DNA of 64,000 nucleotides, taken from G020354785 sp964521285 (GTDB lineage: Bacteria; Bacteroidota; Bacteroidia; Bacteroidales; UBA10428). Shown here piece by piece: positions 25,952-33,478 of this stretch. How positions within the stretch are numbered: position 1 is the stretch's first letter; the number at the start of each line of letters is the position of its first letter. A model generated the notes under the pieces. It saw nothing but the letters and a program-made list of their open reading frames with translations. It ran no database searches and was not told the DNA's origin. The stretch lies in assembly GCA_964521285.1 (NCBI GenBank), contig CAZFQS010000002.1:1-64000 (forward strand). Reading direction: 5' to 3'. The translations under genes and the position numbers were made by a program.

Positions 25952-26836
25952 TCAGGATTTTTTATTTTTTAAAGCATTATAAAGATCAAAAGCCTTTTCA
26001 GGGATTTCATTATCATGGACAACCGCTCTTACTGCCTGGATCATAGCGATGGGCGAATCTGCCTGGAAAATATTCCTGCCCATGTCTACACCAGCGGCGC
26101 CTTCCTGTATAGAACGACAAGCCATTTTTAGAGCGTCAAGTTCGGGTATCTTTTTCCCTCCGGCTATTACAATCGGTACAGGACATGAGGCTGTGACAGT
26201 CTCAAAATCTTCGGGAACATAATAAGTTTTGATATAATGGGCTCCCAGTTCAGCACAGATACGAGTAGCCAGTCTGAAATATTTTGCATCACGCACCATG
26301 TCCTTGCCAACAGCCGTTACCGCTAGTGTCGGTATACCATAGCGTGTACCCATATCCACCATTTTTGTCATATTGATGATTGATTCCTTTTCATATTCAC
26401 CACCGATAAAAACCTGTACCGCCATGGCTGCGACATTTAGACGTACGGCATCCTCGATATCCACTGCCAGAGCCTCGTTGGAAAGTTCTTTAAGTATGCT
26501 TGTCCCACCTGAGACTCTGAGGACAATGGACTTTTGAGTATCTGGAGGAATAATGCTCCTTAAGATGCCGCGGGTAAGCATTAGTGTATCGGCATATGGT
26601 TCCAAGGGAAGTATATTTACATCGATCCTTTCCAGTCCGGTGGTTGGACCCTGAAAATAACCATGGTCAATGGCCAACATGACTGTCTTGCCGCTGACTG
26701 GATTAAATATCCTGCTCAGCCTGTTTTTCATACCCCAGTCGAGAGAGTTTGACCCTTTTAAAAAATAACTTTCAGATGTCTGCGGTACATCTGTATAAAA
26801 TTGTTTTGCTTTGTTAGTTCCGTCAATGTCCGGCAT
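25952..26836 (-). CDS. lsrF: LsrF-type 3-hydroxy-5-phosphonooxypentane-2,4-dione thiolase / DhnA aldolase
   Basis: 294 residues of the DhnA class I aldolase fold. It matches E. coli LsrF closely: SLDWGMKNRLSRIFNP, TVMLAIDHGYFQGPTTGLER, YIKTYYVPEDF with the Schiff-base Lys, IVIAGGKKIPELDA, and GVDMGRNIFQ. LsrF moves the acetyl group of phosphorylated AI-2 product onto CoA. None of lsrK, lsrG or the lsr transporter is present, so it may serve another ketose-phosphate pathway. An ideal AAGGAG stands 7 bases before the ATG, unusual here. It leads the block with the Zn-dehydrogenase and VOC gene. Confidence 0.9.
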   Translation of the reverse strand: MPDIDGTNKAKQFYTDVPQTSESYFLKGSNSLDWGMKNRLSRIFNPVSGKTVMLAIDHGYFQGPTTGLERIDVNILPLEPYADTLMLTRGILRSIIPPDTQKSIVLRVSGGTSILKELSNEALAVDIEDAVRLNVAAMAVQVFIGGEYEKESIINMTKMVDMGTRYGIPTLAVTAVGKDMVRDAKYFRLATRICAELGAHYIKTYYVPEDFETVTASCPVPIVIAGGKKIPELDALKMACRSIQEGAAGVDMGRNIFQADSPIAMIQAVRAVVHDNEIPEKAFDLYNALKNKKS

Positions 26837-26843
26837 ATTAAAT

Positions 26844-26849
26844 CTCCTT
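26844..26849 (-). promoter_or_regulatory. Strong Shine-Dalgarno site before lsrF
   Basis: Minus strand AAGGAG, 7 bases before the lsrF ATG. Most genes in this window lack such a site; with similar sites before the two following genes it marks the block as foreign. Confidence 0.7.
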
Positions 26850-27062
26850 ATATTTATTAATTAAAGACAGCAATATTCTTTTAATTCACAGATTATAAAT
26901 TCCTTCAATAAAAAAATTATTTTAAAACCTAACTACTAAATAGACTGCAATTCTGCGGCCTATCACTCATTAAGTTTTTGCTAAACAAATTAACTACCAG
27001 ATAGTTATAAAATATATTAGATGTACAAATACTGCAATATATATTTTTAAGTATCTTTATTA

Positions 27063-28241
27063 ATGCAAGTTATGAAAAAAATGTTTAAACCAAAAAAATT
27101 ATTGGAGCAGGTCAGGGATCAAATAATACATATTACAATAATATTGGCTATTGGAGCAGTGGTTTCATCCTGCGCAGTGATTTATAATATTCCTGATATA
27201 TCAGATTATAAAATATTTCCTTACCGGGTTATTAAGAACTCTCCTGAATCCATTTTCTATTTCTCAAAGGCTGATACATTACATAACGTTGGAAAAGTAG
27301 TATTAATAAACAACAATAAATTATTGCCGAATGTTGTAACTCTTGATGATTATATGGAAGGGTCAAAGACAGCAGCATTTATTATAATCAGAAATGACAC
27401 CATCATATACGAAAAATACAGTAAAAAATACCAGGAGAACTCAATTTTCAATACATTTTCAGTTACAAAGATATTTATTACAACACTTGTGGGCATTGCA
27501 ATTGATGAAGGAATGATTAAAAGTGTCAATGAATCAATTACTGAATACATCCCTGAACTTTTGAAAAAAGAGGGCTTTAGTGAAATAACTATACGGCACT
27601 TATTAAATCACACTTCAGGAATAAAATTTTCAAACTCCAGGTTTAATCCTTTTTCTGATAATGCCAGATATTATTATGGTCATAATTTGCGAAAACTGGT
27701 TCTTAAGGCGGAGCTAGATAAAAGGCCCGGAACAGAAACTAATTATAGTAGTGTAAACGTCCAGTTACTGGCTTTGATATTAGAAAGAGCAACTGGTACT
27801 TCAGTATCATCATATTTACAGGATAAGATCTGGCAGAGAATTGGAATGCAAAACGAAGCAAGATGGAGTATGGATAATAAACGAAAAAATTCAATTGAAA
27901 AAGGTTTCTCCTGCCTGAATTGTACAGCTATTGATTTAGCAAAACTAGGCAGGTTATACTTAAATAATGGTGTTTGGAATAATCAGCAAATTCTGTCGCA
28001 GAAGTTTATTTATGAAGCAACTAAAAGAGATACAACCGGTGGTAGTAATTGGAACTTTCAATATAATTTCAGGTTAGGGCCCAAAGAATATGATAATTAT
28101 TACTCAAGAGGTCTTTTTGGACAATTGATTTATATCTATCCGAAAAAAAATATTATAATAATCCGTACTGGCGAAGCAGATCTTAAATATAATCCGCAAT
28201 TTATTGATCATATTTTATTGCAGATAATTGACCAGATTTAA
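27063..28241 (+). CDS. Serine hydrolase lipoprotein (class C beta-lactamase family)
   Basis: 392 residues. A lipoprotein signal ends in VVSSC (Cys37 lipidated). The serine hydrolase motifs are SVTK (Ser133/Lys136) and YSSVN for the second motif; RHLLNHTSGI and LARLG-like segments (AIDLAKLGRLYLNNG) are typical of the family. It could be an esterase, D-aminopeptidase or peptidoglycan-related enzyme; real beta-lactamase activity is not implied. An internal ATG at 27075 is an alternative start. It is a single-gene unit. Confidence 0.88.
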   Translation: MQVMKKMFKPKKLLEQVRDQIIHITIILAIGAVVSSCAVIYNIPDISDYKIFPYRVIKNSPESIFYFSKADTLHNVGKVVLINNNKLLPNVVTLDDYMEGSKTAAFIIIRNDTIIYEKYSKKYQENSIFNTFSVTKIFITTLVGIAIDEGMIKSVNESITEYIPELLKKEGFSEITIRHLLNHTSGIKFSNSRFNPFSDNARYYYGHNLRKLVLKAELDKRPGTETNYSSVNVQLLALILERATGTSVSSYLQDKIWQRIGMQNEARWSMDNKRKNSIEKGFSCLNCTAIDLAKLGRLYLNNGVWNNQQILSQKFIYEATKRDTTGGSNWNFQYNFRLGPKEYDNYYSRGLFGQLIYIYPKKNIIIIRTGEADLKYNPQFIDHILLQIIDQI

Positions 28242-28257
28242 AATAATAATTGAATAT

Positions 28258-28869
28258 TTACCCCTTTTTATTTTCTGAATTTCTCGATTTGATTCCCAAA
28301 TATCCTCCGTGATGTCGCTTGGCATATTCTTCAGGTGAAAAACCAATCTTATTCATCATAAGAACTACTATAATATCTCCTATCACAGTCATTGTTGTAG
28401 TTGATGTAGTTGGGGTTAACCCCAGAGGGCATACTTCATCGGGGCGACCAGTATGAATTGTAATATTTGCGATATGGCTCAGCTGGCTCACCGGATTTCC
28501 TGTTATGACAATTATTGGTATTTTCTCAACCAGCTTCCTTGCCAAATCAACAATTTCAAGTATTTCCCTTGTTTTGCCGGAATTTGAGATTAACAGAAGA
28601 ACATCATTTTTTTGAATTACACCAAGATCACCATGCTGGGCATCACTCGGATGTAAAAACAGTGCAGGGGTGCCTGTTGAACTAAATGTTGTGGCAATAT
28701 TTGTTGCTATGAGACCGGCTTTGCCCATACCACTTGCAATTAATTTTCCGCCTTTTTTATGAACATATTGAAAAATTAATTCCACTGCATTCTCAATATC
28801 TTCTGTTACAGGTATATTTAATATTGCTTCTGCTTCGGCTCTTAATAACTGCTGGATATGATTTTTCAT
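28258..28869 (-). CDS. kdsD: SIS-domain arabinose-5-phosphate isomerase, CBS-less KdsD type
   Basis: 203 residues consisting of the SIS domain only: LIASGMGKAGLIATNIATTFSSTGTPALFLHPSDAQHGDLG is the KdsD/KpsF/GutQ signature, followed by LLLISNSGKTREI and TPTTSTTTMTVIGD. The enzyme makes D-arabinose-5-phosphate for Kdo and lipopolysaccharide. The usual E. coli enzyme is about 320 residues with a CBS pair; this one lacks it, as known for Bacteroides enzymes. It has an upstream -7 element at 28900-28907. Confidence 0.85.
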   Translation of the reverse strand: MKNHIQQLLRAEAEAILNIPVTEDIENAVELIFQYVHKKGGKLIASGMGKAGLIATNIATTFSSTGTPALFLHPSDAQHGDLGVIQKNDVLLLISNSGKTREILEIVDLARKLVEKIPIIVITGNPVSQLSHIANITIHTGRPDEVCPLGLTPTTSTTTMTVIGDIIVVLMMNKIGFSPEEYAKRHHGGYLGIKSRNSENKKG

Positions 28870-28899
28870 TAATTATCAAATATTGTTTCAAAATTCAAA

Positions 28900-28907
28900 C
28901 AAAGATA
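28900..28907 (-). promoter_or_regulatory. -7 promoter element for the kdsD-like gene
   Basis: TATCTTTG on the minus strand, an exact TAnnTTTG match, 31 bases before the ATG at 28869. A TTTG -33 element at the usual distance is missing. Confidence 0.4.
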
Positions 28908-29118
28908 TAAGAAAATCATAGTAGAGAGAGTCCGATCAAAATTATTTTTAAGTGATAAACCTGAATAACTACAAATCCAGACTGATCATATTATAATTAT
29001 TCAACATACTTATTTTAGGGGTTAATATTTATATTTATACTAATTTATTATTTTTTATCTATAATTTACAGGGTTTAATAATTTAATTTATATTTTATAA
29101 TATTTATACCCTCATTTA

Positions 29119-29151
29119 TTTGGGGGTTATATTTATTTTTTTATATATTTA
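29119..29151 (+). promoter_or_regulatory. Promoter for the porin-like gene
   Basis: TTTG at 29119-29122, a 21-base spacer and TATATTTA at 29144-29151 (one mismatch to TAnnTTTG). Transcription would start near 29158, about 30 bases before the ATG. Confidence 0.45.
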
Positions 29152-29187
29152 CGACTTAAATATATTATTAACTTAAAACTCTTATCT

Positions 29188-29904
29188 ATGAAAAGCATCA
29201 GTCTACCTGTCATGTCAGTAGTTACAATATTATTGTTTCCGGTGTTTTATCTTAATGCCCAGGAAGAAAATGGTTCTTCACCGGTATCCGTTGGCGCGGA
29301 TTTAGTAAGCCGGTTTGTATGGAGAGGCACAGACTTTGGAGGATCACCAAGCATACAGCCATACATCGAAGCTGAAATATGCGGAATAACAATAGGTGCA
29401 TGGGGCGCTTATACGATCAACGCTCCGGGGGCTCAGGAGGCTGATTTGTATATTTCTTACACCATAGCTGATTTGGTGTCTGTCGGATTTACAGATTATT
29501 TTTATCCGGATGATACACCCGGATTAACGGATTATTTTTCAGACTCAACCCATGTTATTGAATTTAATGCCGGCCTTTCTCTTGGAGACTTTAACCTTTC
29601 AGCGAATATTAATTTAGTAAATGATGATAAAAATTCATTATATTTTGAAGCAGGTTACAGCTTTGGATTCGTAGAATTATTTGTGGGTGCCGGGAATGGA
29701 GGCTATACTATTGAAACCGCAGTACCCGATTATGATCCTGTAACTGATCCGTACCCGGGTGATGATTTTATGATAGTAAATTTCGGTGTTTCAGCATCAA
29801 AAGATATAAAGATAACCGATAGTTATTCAATACCCTTGTCTGCTAAATTTATAATTAATCCATATACCAGAACACCATTCCTGGTATTTGGTATCACATT
29901 TTAA
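29188..29904 (+). CDS. Putative outer-membrane beta-barrel protein (TorF-like)
   Basis: 238 residues with a signal peptide (about 1-24, ending LNAQ) followed by alternating hydrophobic/aromatic beta strands (SVGADLVSRFVWRGTDFGG; SLYFEAGYSFGFVELFVGAG) and an aromatic C-terminus ending FGITF, as expected for an outer-membrane barrel. The opening strand SRFVWRG resembles the TorF-type putative porin family. Function unknown; possibly a small pore. It has its own promoter and a strong terminator, so it is a single-gene unit. Confidence 0.75.
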   Translation: MKSISLPVMSVVTILLFPVFYLNAQEENGSSPVSVGADLVSRFVWRGTDFGGSPSIQPYIEAEICGITIGAWGAYTINAPGAQEADLYISYTIADLVSVGFTDYFYPDDTPGLTDYFSDSTHVIEFNAGLSLGDFNLSANINLVNDDKNSLYFEAGYSFGFVELFVGAGNGGYTIETAVPDYDPVTDPYPGDDFMIVNFGVSASKDIKITDSYSIPLSAKFIINPYTRTPFLVFGITF

Positions 29905-29905
29905 T

Positions 29906-29937
29906 AAAAAGCTGCCTTTTTGAGACAGCTTTTTATT
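29906..29937 (+). terminator. Intrinsic terminator between convergent genes
   Basis: AAAAAGCTG pairs perfectly with CAGCTTTTT around an 11-base loop, with T-runs in both directions. It ends the porin-like transcript and can also serve the convergent trpB2 gene. Confidence 0.75.
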
Positions 29938-29950
29938 TATGTTACTTTAT

Positions 29951-31312
29951 TTATGGTTTAGGATAATGTTTGATCAACTCAAGGTTTTTATCAATTTCTT
30001 CCTGTGGCAATTCATAGTCTGTTAGCTGACCGGTAAGGAATTTGTCATATCCTGTAAGATCCATCAATCCATGTCCGCTGAAATTGAATAATATAACTTT
30101 TTGTTTTGCTTCCTCTTTTGCTTTATTAGCTTCGCGGATAGTGGCAGCAATAGCATGAGTAGTTTCAGGAGCAGGAATAATACCTTCAGTCTTTGCAAAT
30201 AAAATTCCAGCCTCGTAACTTTCAAGCTGATGCAGTGCCAGAGGTCTTATAAGGCCTTCTTTTATAGCTTTACTGACCAGTGGAGCCATACCATGGTAGC
30301 GTAATCCGCCAGCATGAATTGGAGGAGGTATAAATGTATGACCCAGTGAGTACATAGCCACGAGAGGAACCATTTCTGCTGTATCACCATTATCGTAAAC
30401 ATAGGGACCCCTTGTCATTGTCGGACAGGATGCAGGTTCTACAGGAATAATATCAATATCCGCACCATTAATTTTATCATAAAGAAATGGAAATGATAAT
30501 CCTGCAAAATTGCTTCCGCCACCTGCACATCCTATAATAACATCAACTTTCTTTTCCCCGAATTTCTTCAGTTGCTTTTTCGTTTCAAGCCCGATAACAG
30601 TCTGATGCATACAAACAAAATTAACAACACTTCCAAGGGAATACCTGGTTTGTCCACTTTTATCTGATATTGCTGCTTCTATGGCCTCACTAATTGCAAT
30701 TCCCAGACTTCCCGGAGTATCAGGGGTTTTCGCAAGTATTGCTTTCCCGGTATTTGTTTCGTCACTCGGACTGGCAACACAATTAGCACCCCAGGTTTCC
30801 ATCATAAGTTTTCTGTAAGGCTTCTGGTCAAAACTTATACGTACCATAAAAACTTTACATTCCAGACCTACCAGTGAACAGGCAAAAGCAAGTGCACTAC
30901 CCCACTGTCCTGCTCCGGTCTCCGTTGTTAAACGCTTAATACCGAACTCTTTGTTATACCATGCCTGTGTTGCGGCAGTATTTGGTTTATGACTTCCGGC
31001 CGGAGACAGACTTTCATTTTTATAATATATCCTGGCCGGGGTATTCAATGCTTTTTCCAGTTCGTAAGCCCTGTGCAAGGGAGAAGGTCTCCACCTGGAT
31101 AACAATTCAAGAACGCCCTCAGGGATATCAATCCAGCGTTTAGTACTATATTCCTGTTCAACTAAATTCATCGGAAAAACTGGTGCCCAGGCTTCCGGAG
31201 GTACTGCTCCATCAGGACTCATGTATGGAGGTACAGTAATATCAGCTGCCAGATTATACCATTGCCTCGGTATTTCCTTTTCATCAAGGTAAACTTTACG
31301 TATTCTGCTCAT
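29951..31312 (-). CDS. trpB: TrpB2-type tryptophan synthase beta chain
   Basis: 453 residues, of the long TrpB2 class. RPSPLHRAYELEKALNTPARIYYKNESLSPAGSHKPNTA holds the PLP Lys (in GSHKPNT) and the TrpB2-specific N-terminus; TETGAGQWGSALAFACSLVGLECKVFMVRISFDQKPYRK and GCAGGGSNFAG complete the active site. No trpA or other trp genes are beside it. TrpB2 proteins are thought to make tryptophan from indole and serine without TrpA, or to salvage indole. It is transcribed alone here. Confidence 0.93.
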   Translation of the reverse strand: MSRIRKVYLDEKEIPRQWYNLAADITVPPYMSPDGAVPPEAWAPVFPMNLVEQEYSTKRWIDIPEGVLELLSRWRPSPLHRAYELEKALNTPARIYYKNESLSPAGSHKPNTAATQAWYNKEFGIKRLTTETGAGQWGSALAFACSLVGLECKVFMVRISFDQKPYRKLMMETWGANCVASPSDETNTGKAILAKTPDTPGSLGIAISEAIEAAISDKSGQTRYSLGSVVNFVCMHQTVIGLETKKQLKKFGEKKVDVIIGCAGGGSNFAGLSFPFLYDKINGADIDIIPVEPASCPTMTRGPYVYDNGDTAEMVPLVAMYSLGHTFIPPPIHAGGLRYHGMAPLVSKAIKEGLIRPLALHQLESYEAGILFAKTEGIIPAPETTHAIAATIREANKAKEEAKQKVILFNFSGHGLMDLTGYDKFLTGQLTDYELPQEEIDKNLELIKHYPKP

Positions 31313-31344
31313 AGAAATTAATTTTAGGATTAATACTTTTACAA

Positions 31345-31375
31345 ATTAAAAAAGCATGTTTTAAACAACATGCCT
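31345..31375 (-). terminator. Terminator of the galU operon
   Basis: Minus strand GCATGTT pairs with AACATGC around a short loop and is followed by six T. It lies about 195 bases after the galU stop on the same strand and before trpB2. Confidence 0.55.
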
Positions 31376-31569
31376 TAAAAATTATTACTTATTCCCTGAA
31401 ACATGTTGCTTTCGTTAATTACAACATTAGTTATCAAAGAAATAGAAATAATCTATATATTATGTATAAGAACATTATTGTTCTGTTTCCTGCAAAAATA
31501 AATAATCTGCTTAATATTCCTAATTTATTTTAAATTTTATGCTTTTTTGTACAGTTTACTTATACTTTA

Positions 31570-32460
31570 TCACCTTTTTGCACCCTTCTCCTTACCAAGA
31601 TTATCAATAATCTCCCTTAAAAACTTCTCAAAGGGTTTCTTAAATTCTTTCCTTTTTAATGCAAATTCCACCGTTGTTTTCAAAAAATCCAGTTTATTCC
31701 CAATATCATACCGCTTCCCTTCGATGGTCAGTGCAATTATATTATCACGCTTTAGCAACAATTTTAAAGCATCTGTCAGCTGAATCTCATTGCCTTTACC
31801 TCTTGGTGTTTTTTCCAAAGCACTAAATATCTCGGGAGTCAGGATATATCTTCCGGCTATCGCTAAGTTTGAAGGTGCTTTATCTATTTCAGGTTTTTCA
31901 ACAAGCTCATCTAGTTGCATCAGTTTGTCACTTATTTTCTTTCCTCCTGTAATTCCGTATCTTGATACTTTATCTCTTGGCACAGTCTCGACAGCAATTA
32001 TTGTTTGCCTGTACTGTTCGTAAGTATCAATAAGCTGCTGGGTCACCGGTATTACTGAATCGATAATTGTATCGCCCAGTAATACTGCAAAAGGTTCCTG
32101 ACCGCAATGAAAGCGCGCATGGTATATGGCATCCCCCAGACCATTGAGCTCTTTCTGGCGAATGAAATGAATATTTGCCATATCTTCAATATGCTTAAGC
32201 TGAGTATATAATACCTCGTCTTCCTTCTCCTGTATTTTACTCTCTAATTCAAAATTTCTGTCAAAATGATCTTCAATTGACCTTTTCCCCTTGCCTGAAA
32301 TAATCAATATATCCTCAATACCAGAGTCCACACATTCCTGGACCACATACTGAATTACGGGTGTGTCAATAATAGGCAGCATTTCTTTAGGCTGGGCTTT
32401 AGTTGCAGGCAAAAATCTTGTACCTAAACCTGCAGCAGGGATAATAGCTTTCTTAATCAT
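31570..32460 (-). CDS. galU: UTP-glucose-1-phosphate uridylyltransferase
   Basis: 296 residues with the nucleotidyltransferase signature GLGTRFLPATKAQPKEMLPI, the uridine-binding VVQECVDSGIEDILIISGKGK, and the sugar-binding EKPEIDKAPSNLAIAGRYIL. It makes UDP-glucose from UTP and glucose-1-phosphate. It is the last gene of a three-gene operon; the gap after the GHMP kinase stop is 4 bases. Relatives can accept other sugar 1-phosphates, which matters for the kinase next door. Confidence 0.95.
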   Translation of the reverse strand: MIKKAIIPAAGLGTRFLPATKAQPKEMLPIIDTPVIQYVVQECVDSGIEDILIISGKGKRSIEDHFDRNFELESKIQEKEDEVLYTQLKHIEDMANIHFIRQKELNGLGDAIYHARFHCGQEPFAVLLGDTIIDSVIPVTQQLIDTYEQYRQTIIAVETVPRDKVSRYGITGGKKISDKLMQLDELVEKPEIDKAPSNLAIAGRYILTPEIFSALEKTPRGKGNEIQLTDALKLLLKRDNIIALTIEGKRYDIGNKLDFLKTTVEFALKRKEFKKPFEKFLREIIDNLGKEKGAKR

Positions 32461-32464
32461 ATTT

Positions 32465-33460
32465 TTATATTATAAAGGGTTTTATTACTCGCGCATTAAT
32501 TTTCTTTAAGCTGATCACTAACTTTCTAAGCATTTCGTCGTTTTTATATGAGCCTATTATAGCTCCGCCTGAGCCGCTGAACTTGGCTGAAGCGCCACAT
32601 TCTCTTGCAGTCTTAACCATTTCGAGGTTACTTTCAGATATATTCATAATCTTACATCTCAAGTCAAAATTTGTGTTCATCAATTCATTTAATTCATCAT
32701 AATCACGTCTGATAATCGCATCTTTTCCTTTGTCAGCTAATGCAGCTATATCTGAAAGTGTCTTATGCACAGACTCGTCTCCATTCTCATATCTTTGTTT
32801 TACAGTATTAAATATTTTGCCTGATACCTTTCCTAACTGAGTTTTATATACAAGGTAAAGTTTAGGCAAATGTCCCGGATTTAAATGTTCGTATTTTCCA
32901 TGTTTGTGCTCTTCCATATATGATTTATTAAAATCCATATAAACACACCCTTCATAAACCTGTATTACTCTGTCCTGCAATCCTGCATTTATACCCAATT
33001 CATCAACTTCGGCTGATAAGATTAATGAAGGCAATATAGGTAAGGGAATTTTAACATTATAAAATTTCATTAATCCTTTCATTGTTGCCGTAATTATAGC
33101 ACTTGAACCAGCTAATCCTACCTGCCTTGGAATAGATGACTGGTATTGCAATGTGAAATTTTTATTCGATAACTTAATCTTATTATCTTCACAATATTCA
33201 CAAAACTTCTTTATGGTAGCTTTTATCAAACGTGCTCCTCCATAGTAACCAGTTAAATTAACAGTGTCTACCAAATGATAAATATTTCTAAATCTGTTAC
33301 TGTCAATAGCCTGTTCTTCGATTACCAAATCAGGTGATTCATAAATCGATACAATAGCTCCAAAGTTTCTGATAATAATAGAAATTGTTTTTCCAAAATA
33401 TCCGTCAGAGGGATTACCGAGAAGTCCGGCCCGGGCATATGCCCTGGATTCAATTATCAT
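32465..33460 (-). CDS. GHMP kinase, glucuronokinase-like
   Basis: 331 residues of the GHMP kinase fold. AGLLGNPSDGYFGKTISIII (from residue 11), SSIPRQVGLAGSSAIITA (the ATP loop, GLAGSS), ELGINAGLQDRVIQVYEGCVYMDF, and KFSGSGGAIIGSY follow the order and wording I remember for plant glucuronokinase rather than for galactokinase or mevalonate kinase. It would phosphorylate glucuronate at C1; the neighbouring GalU could then make UDP-glucuronate. The sugar specificity is inferred. Cytoplasmic; 18 bases separate it from the M49-like gene. Confidence 0.8.
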   Translation of the reverse strand: MIIESRAYARAGLLGNPSDGYFGKTISIIIRNFGAIVSIYESPDLVIEEQAIDSNRFRNIYHLVDTVNLTGYYGGARLIKATIKKFCEYCEDNKIKLSNKNFTLQYQSSIPRQVGLAGSSAIITATMKGLMKFYNVKIPLPILPSLILSAEVDELGINAGLQDRVIQVYEGCVYMDFNKSYMEEHKHGKYEHLNPGHLPKLYLVYKTQLGKVSGKIFNTVKQRYENGDESVHKTLSDIAALADKGKDAIIRRDYDELNELMNTNFDLRCKIMNISESNLEMVKTARECGASAKFSGSGGAIIGSYKNDEMLRKLVISLKKINARVIKPFII

Positions 33461-33478
33461 ATTATTCTGTAACTATAA

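Larger units (their letters stand above)
28870..29187. other. AT-rich divergent promoter region
   Basis: A 318-base, very AT-rich stretch between the divergent kdsD-like gene and the porin-like gene. It holds a minus-strand -7 element (28900-28907) and a plus-strand promoter (29119-29151). No ORF or RNA gene is recognised. Confidence 0.5.

Noticed and set aside
27063..28241. Antibiotic-resistance beta-lactamase
   Set aside because: The serine hydrolase has SxxK but the other motifs and lipoprotein signal fit esterase/peptidase relatives; resistance is not supported.
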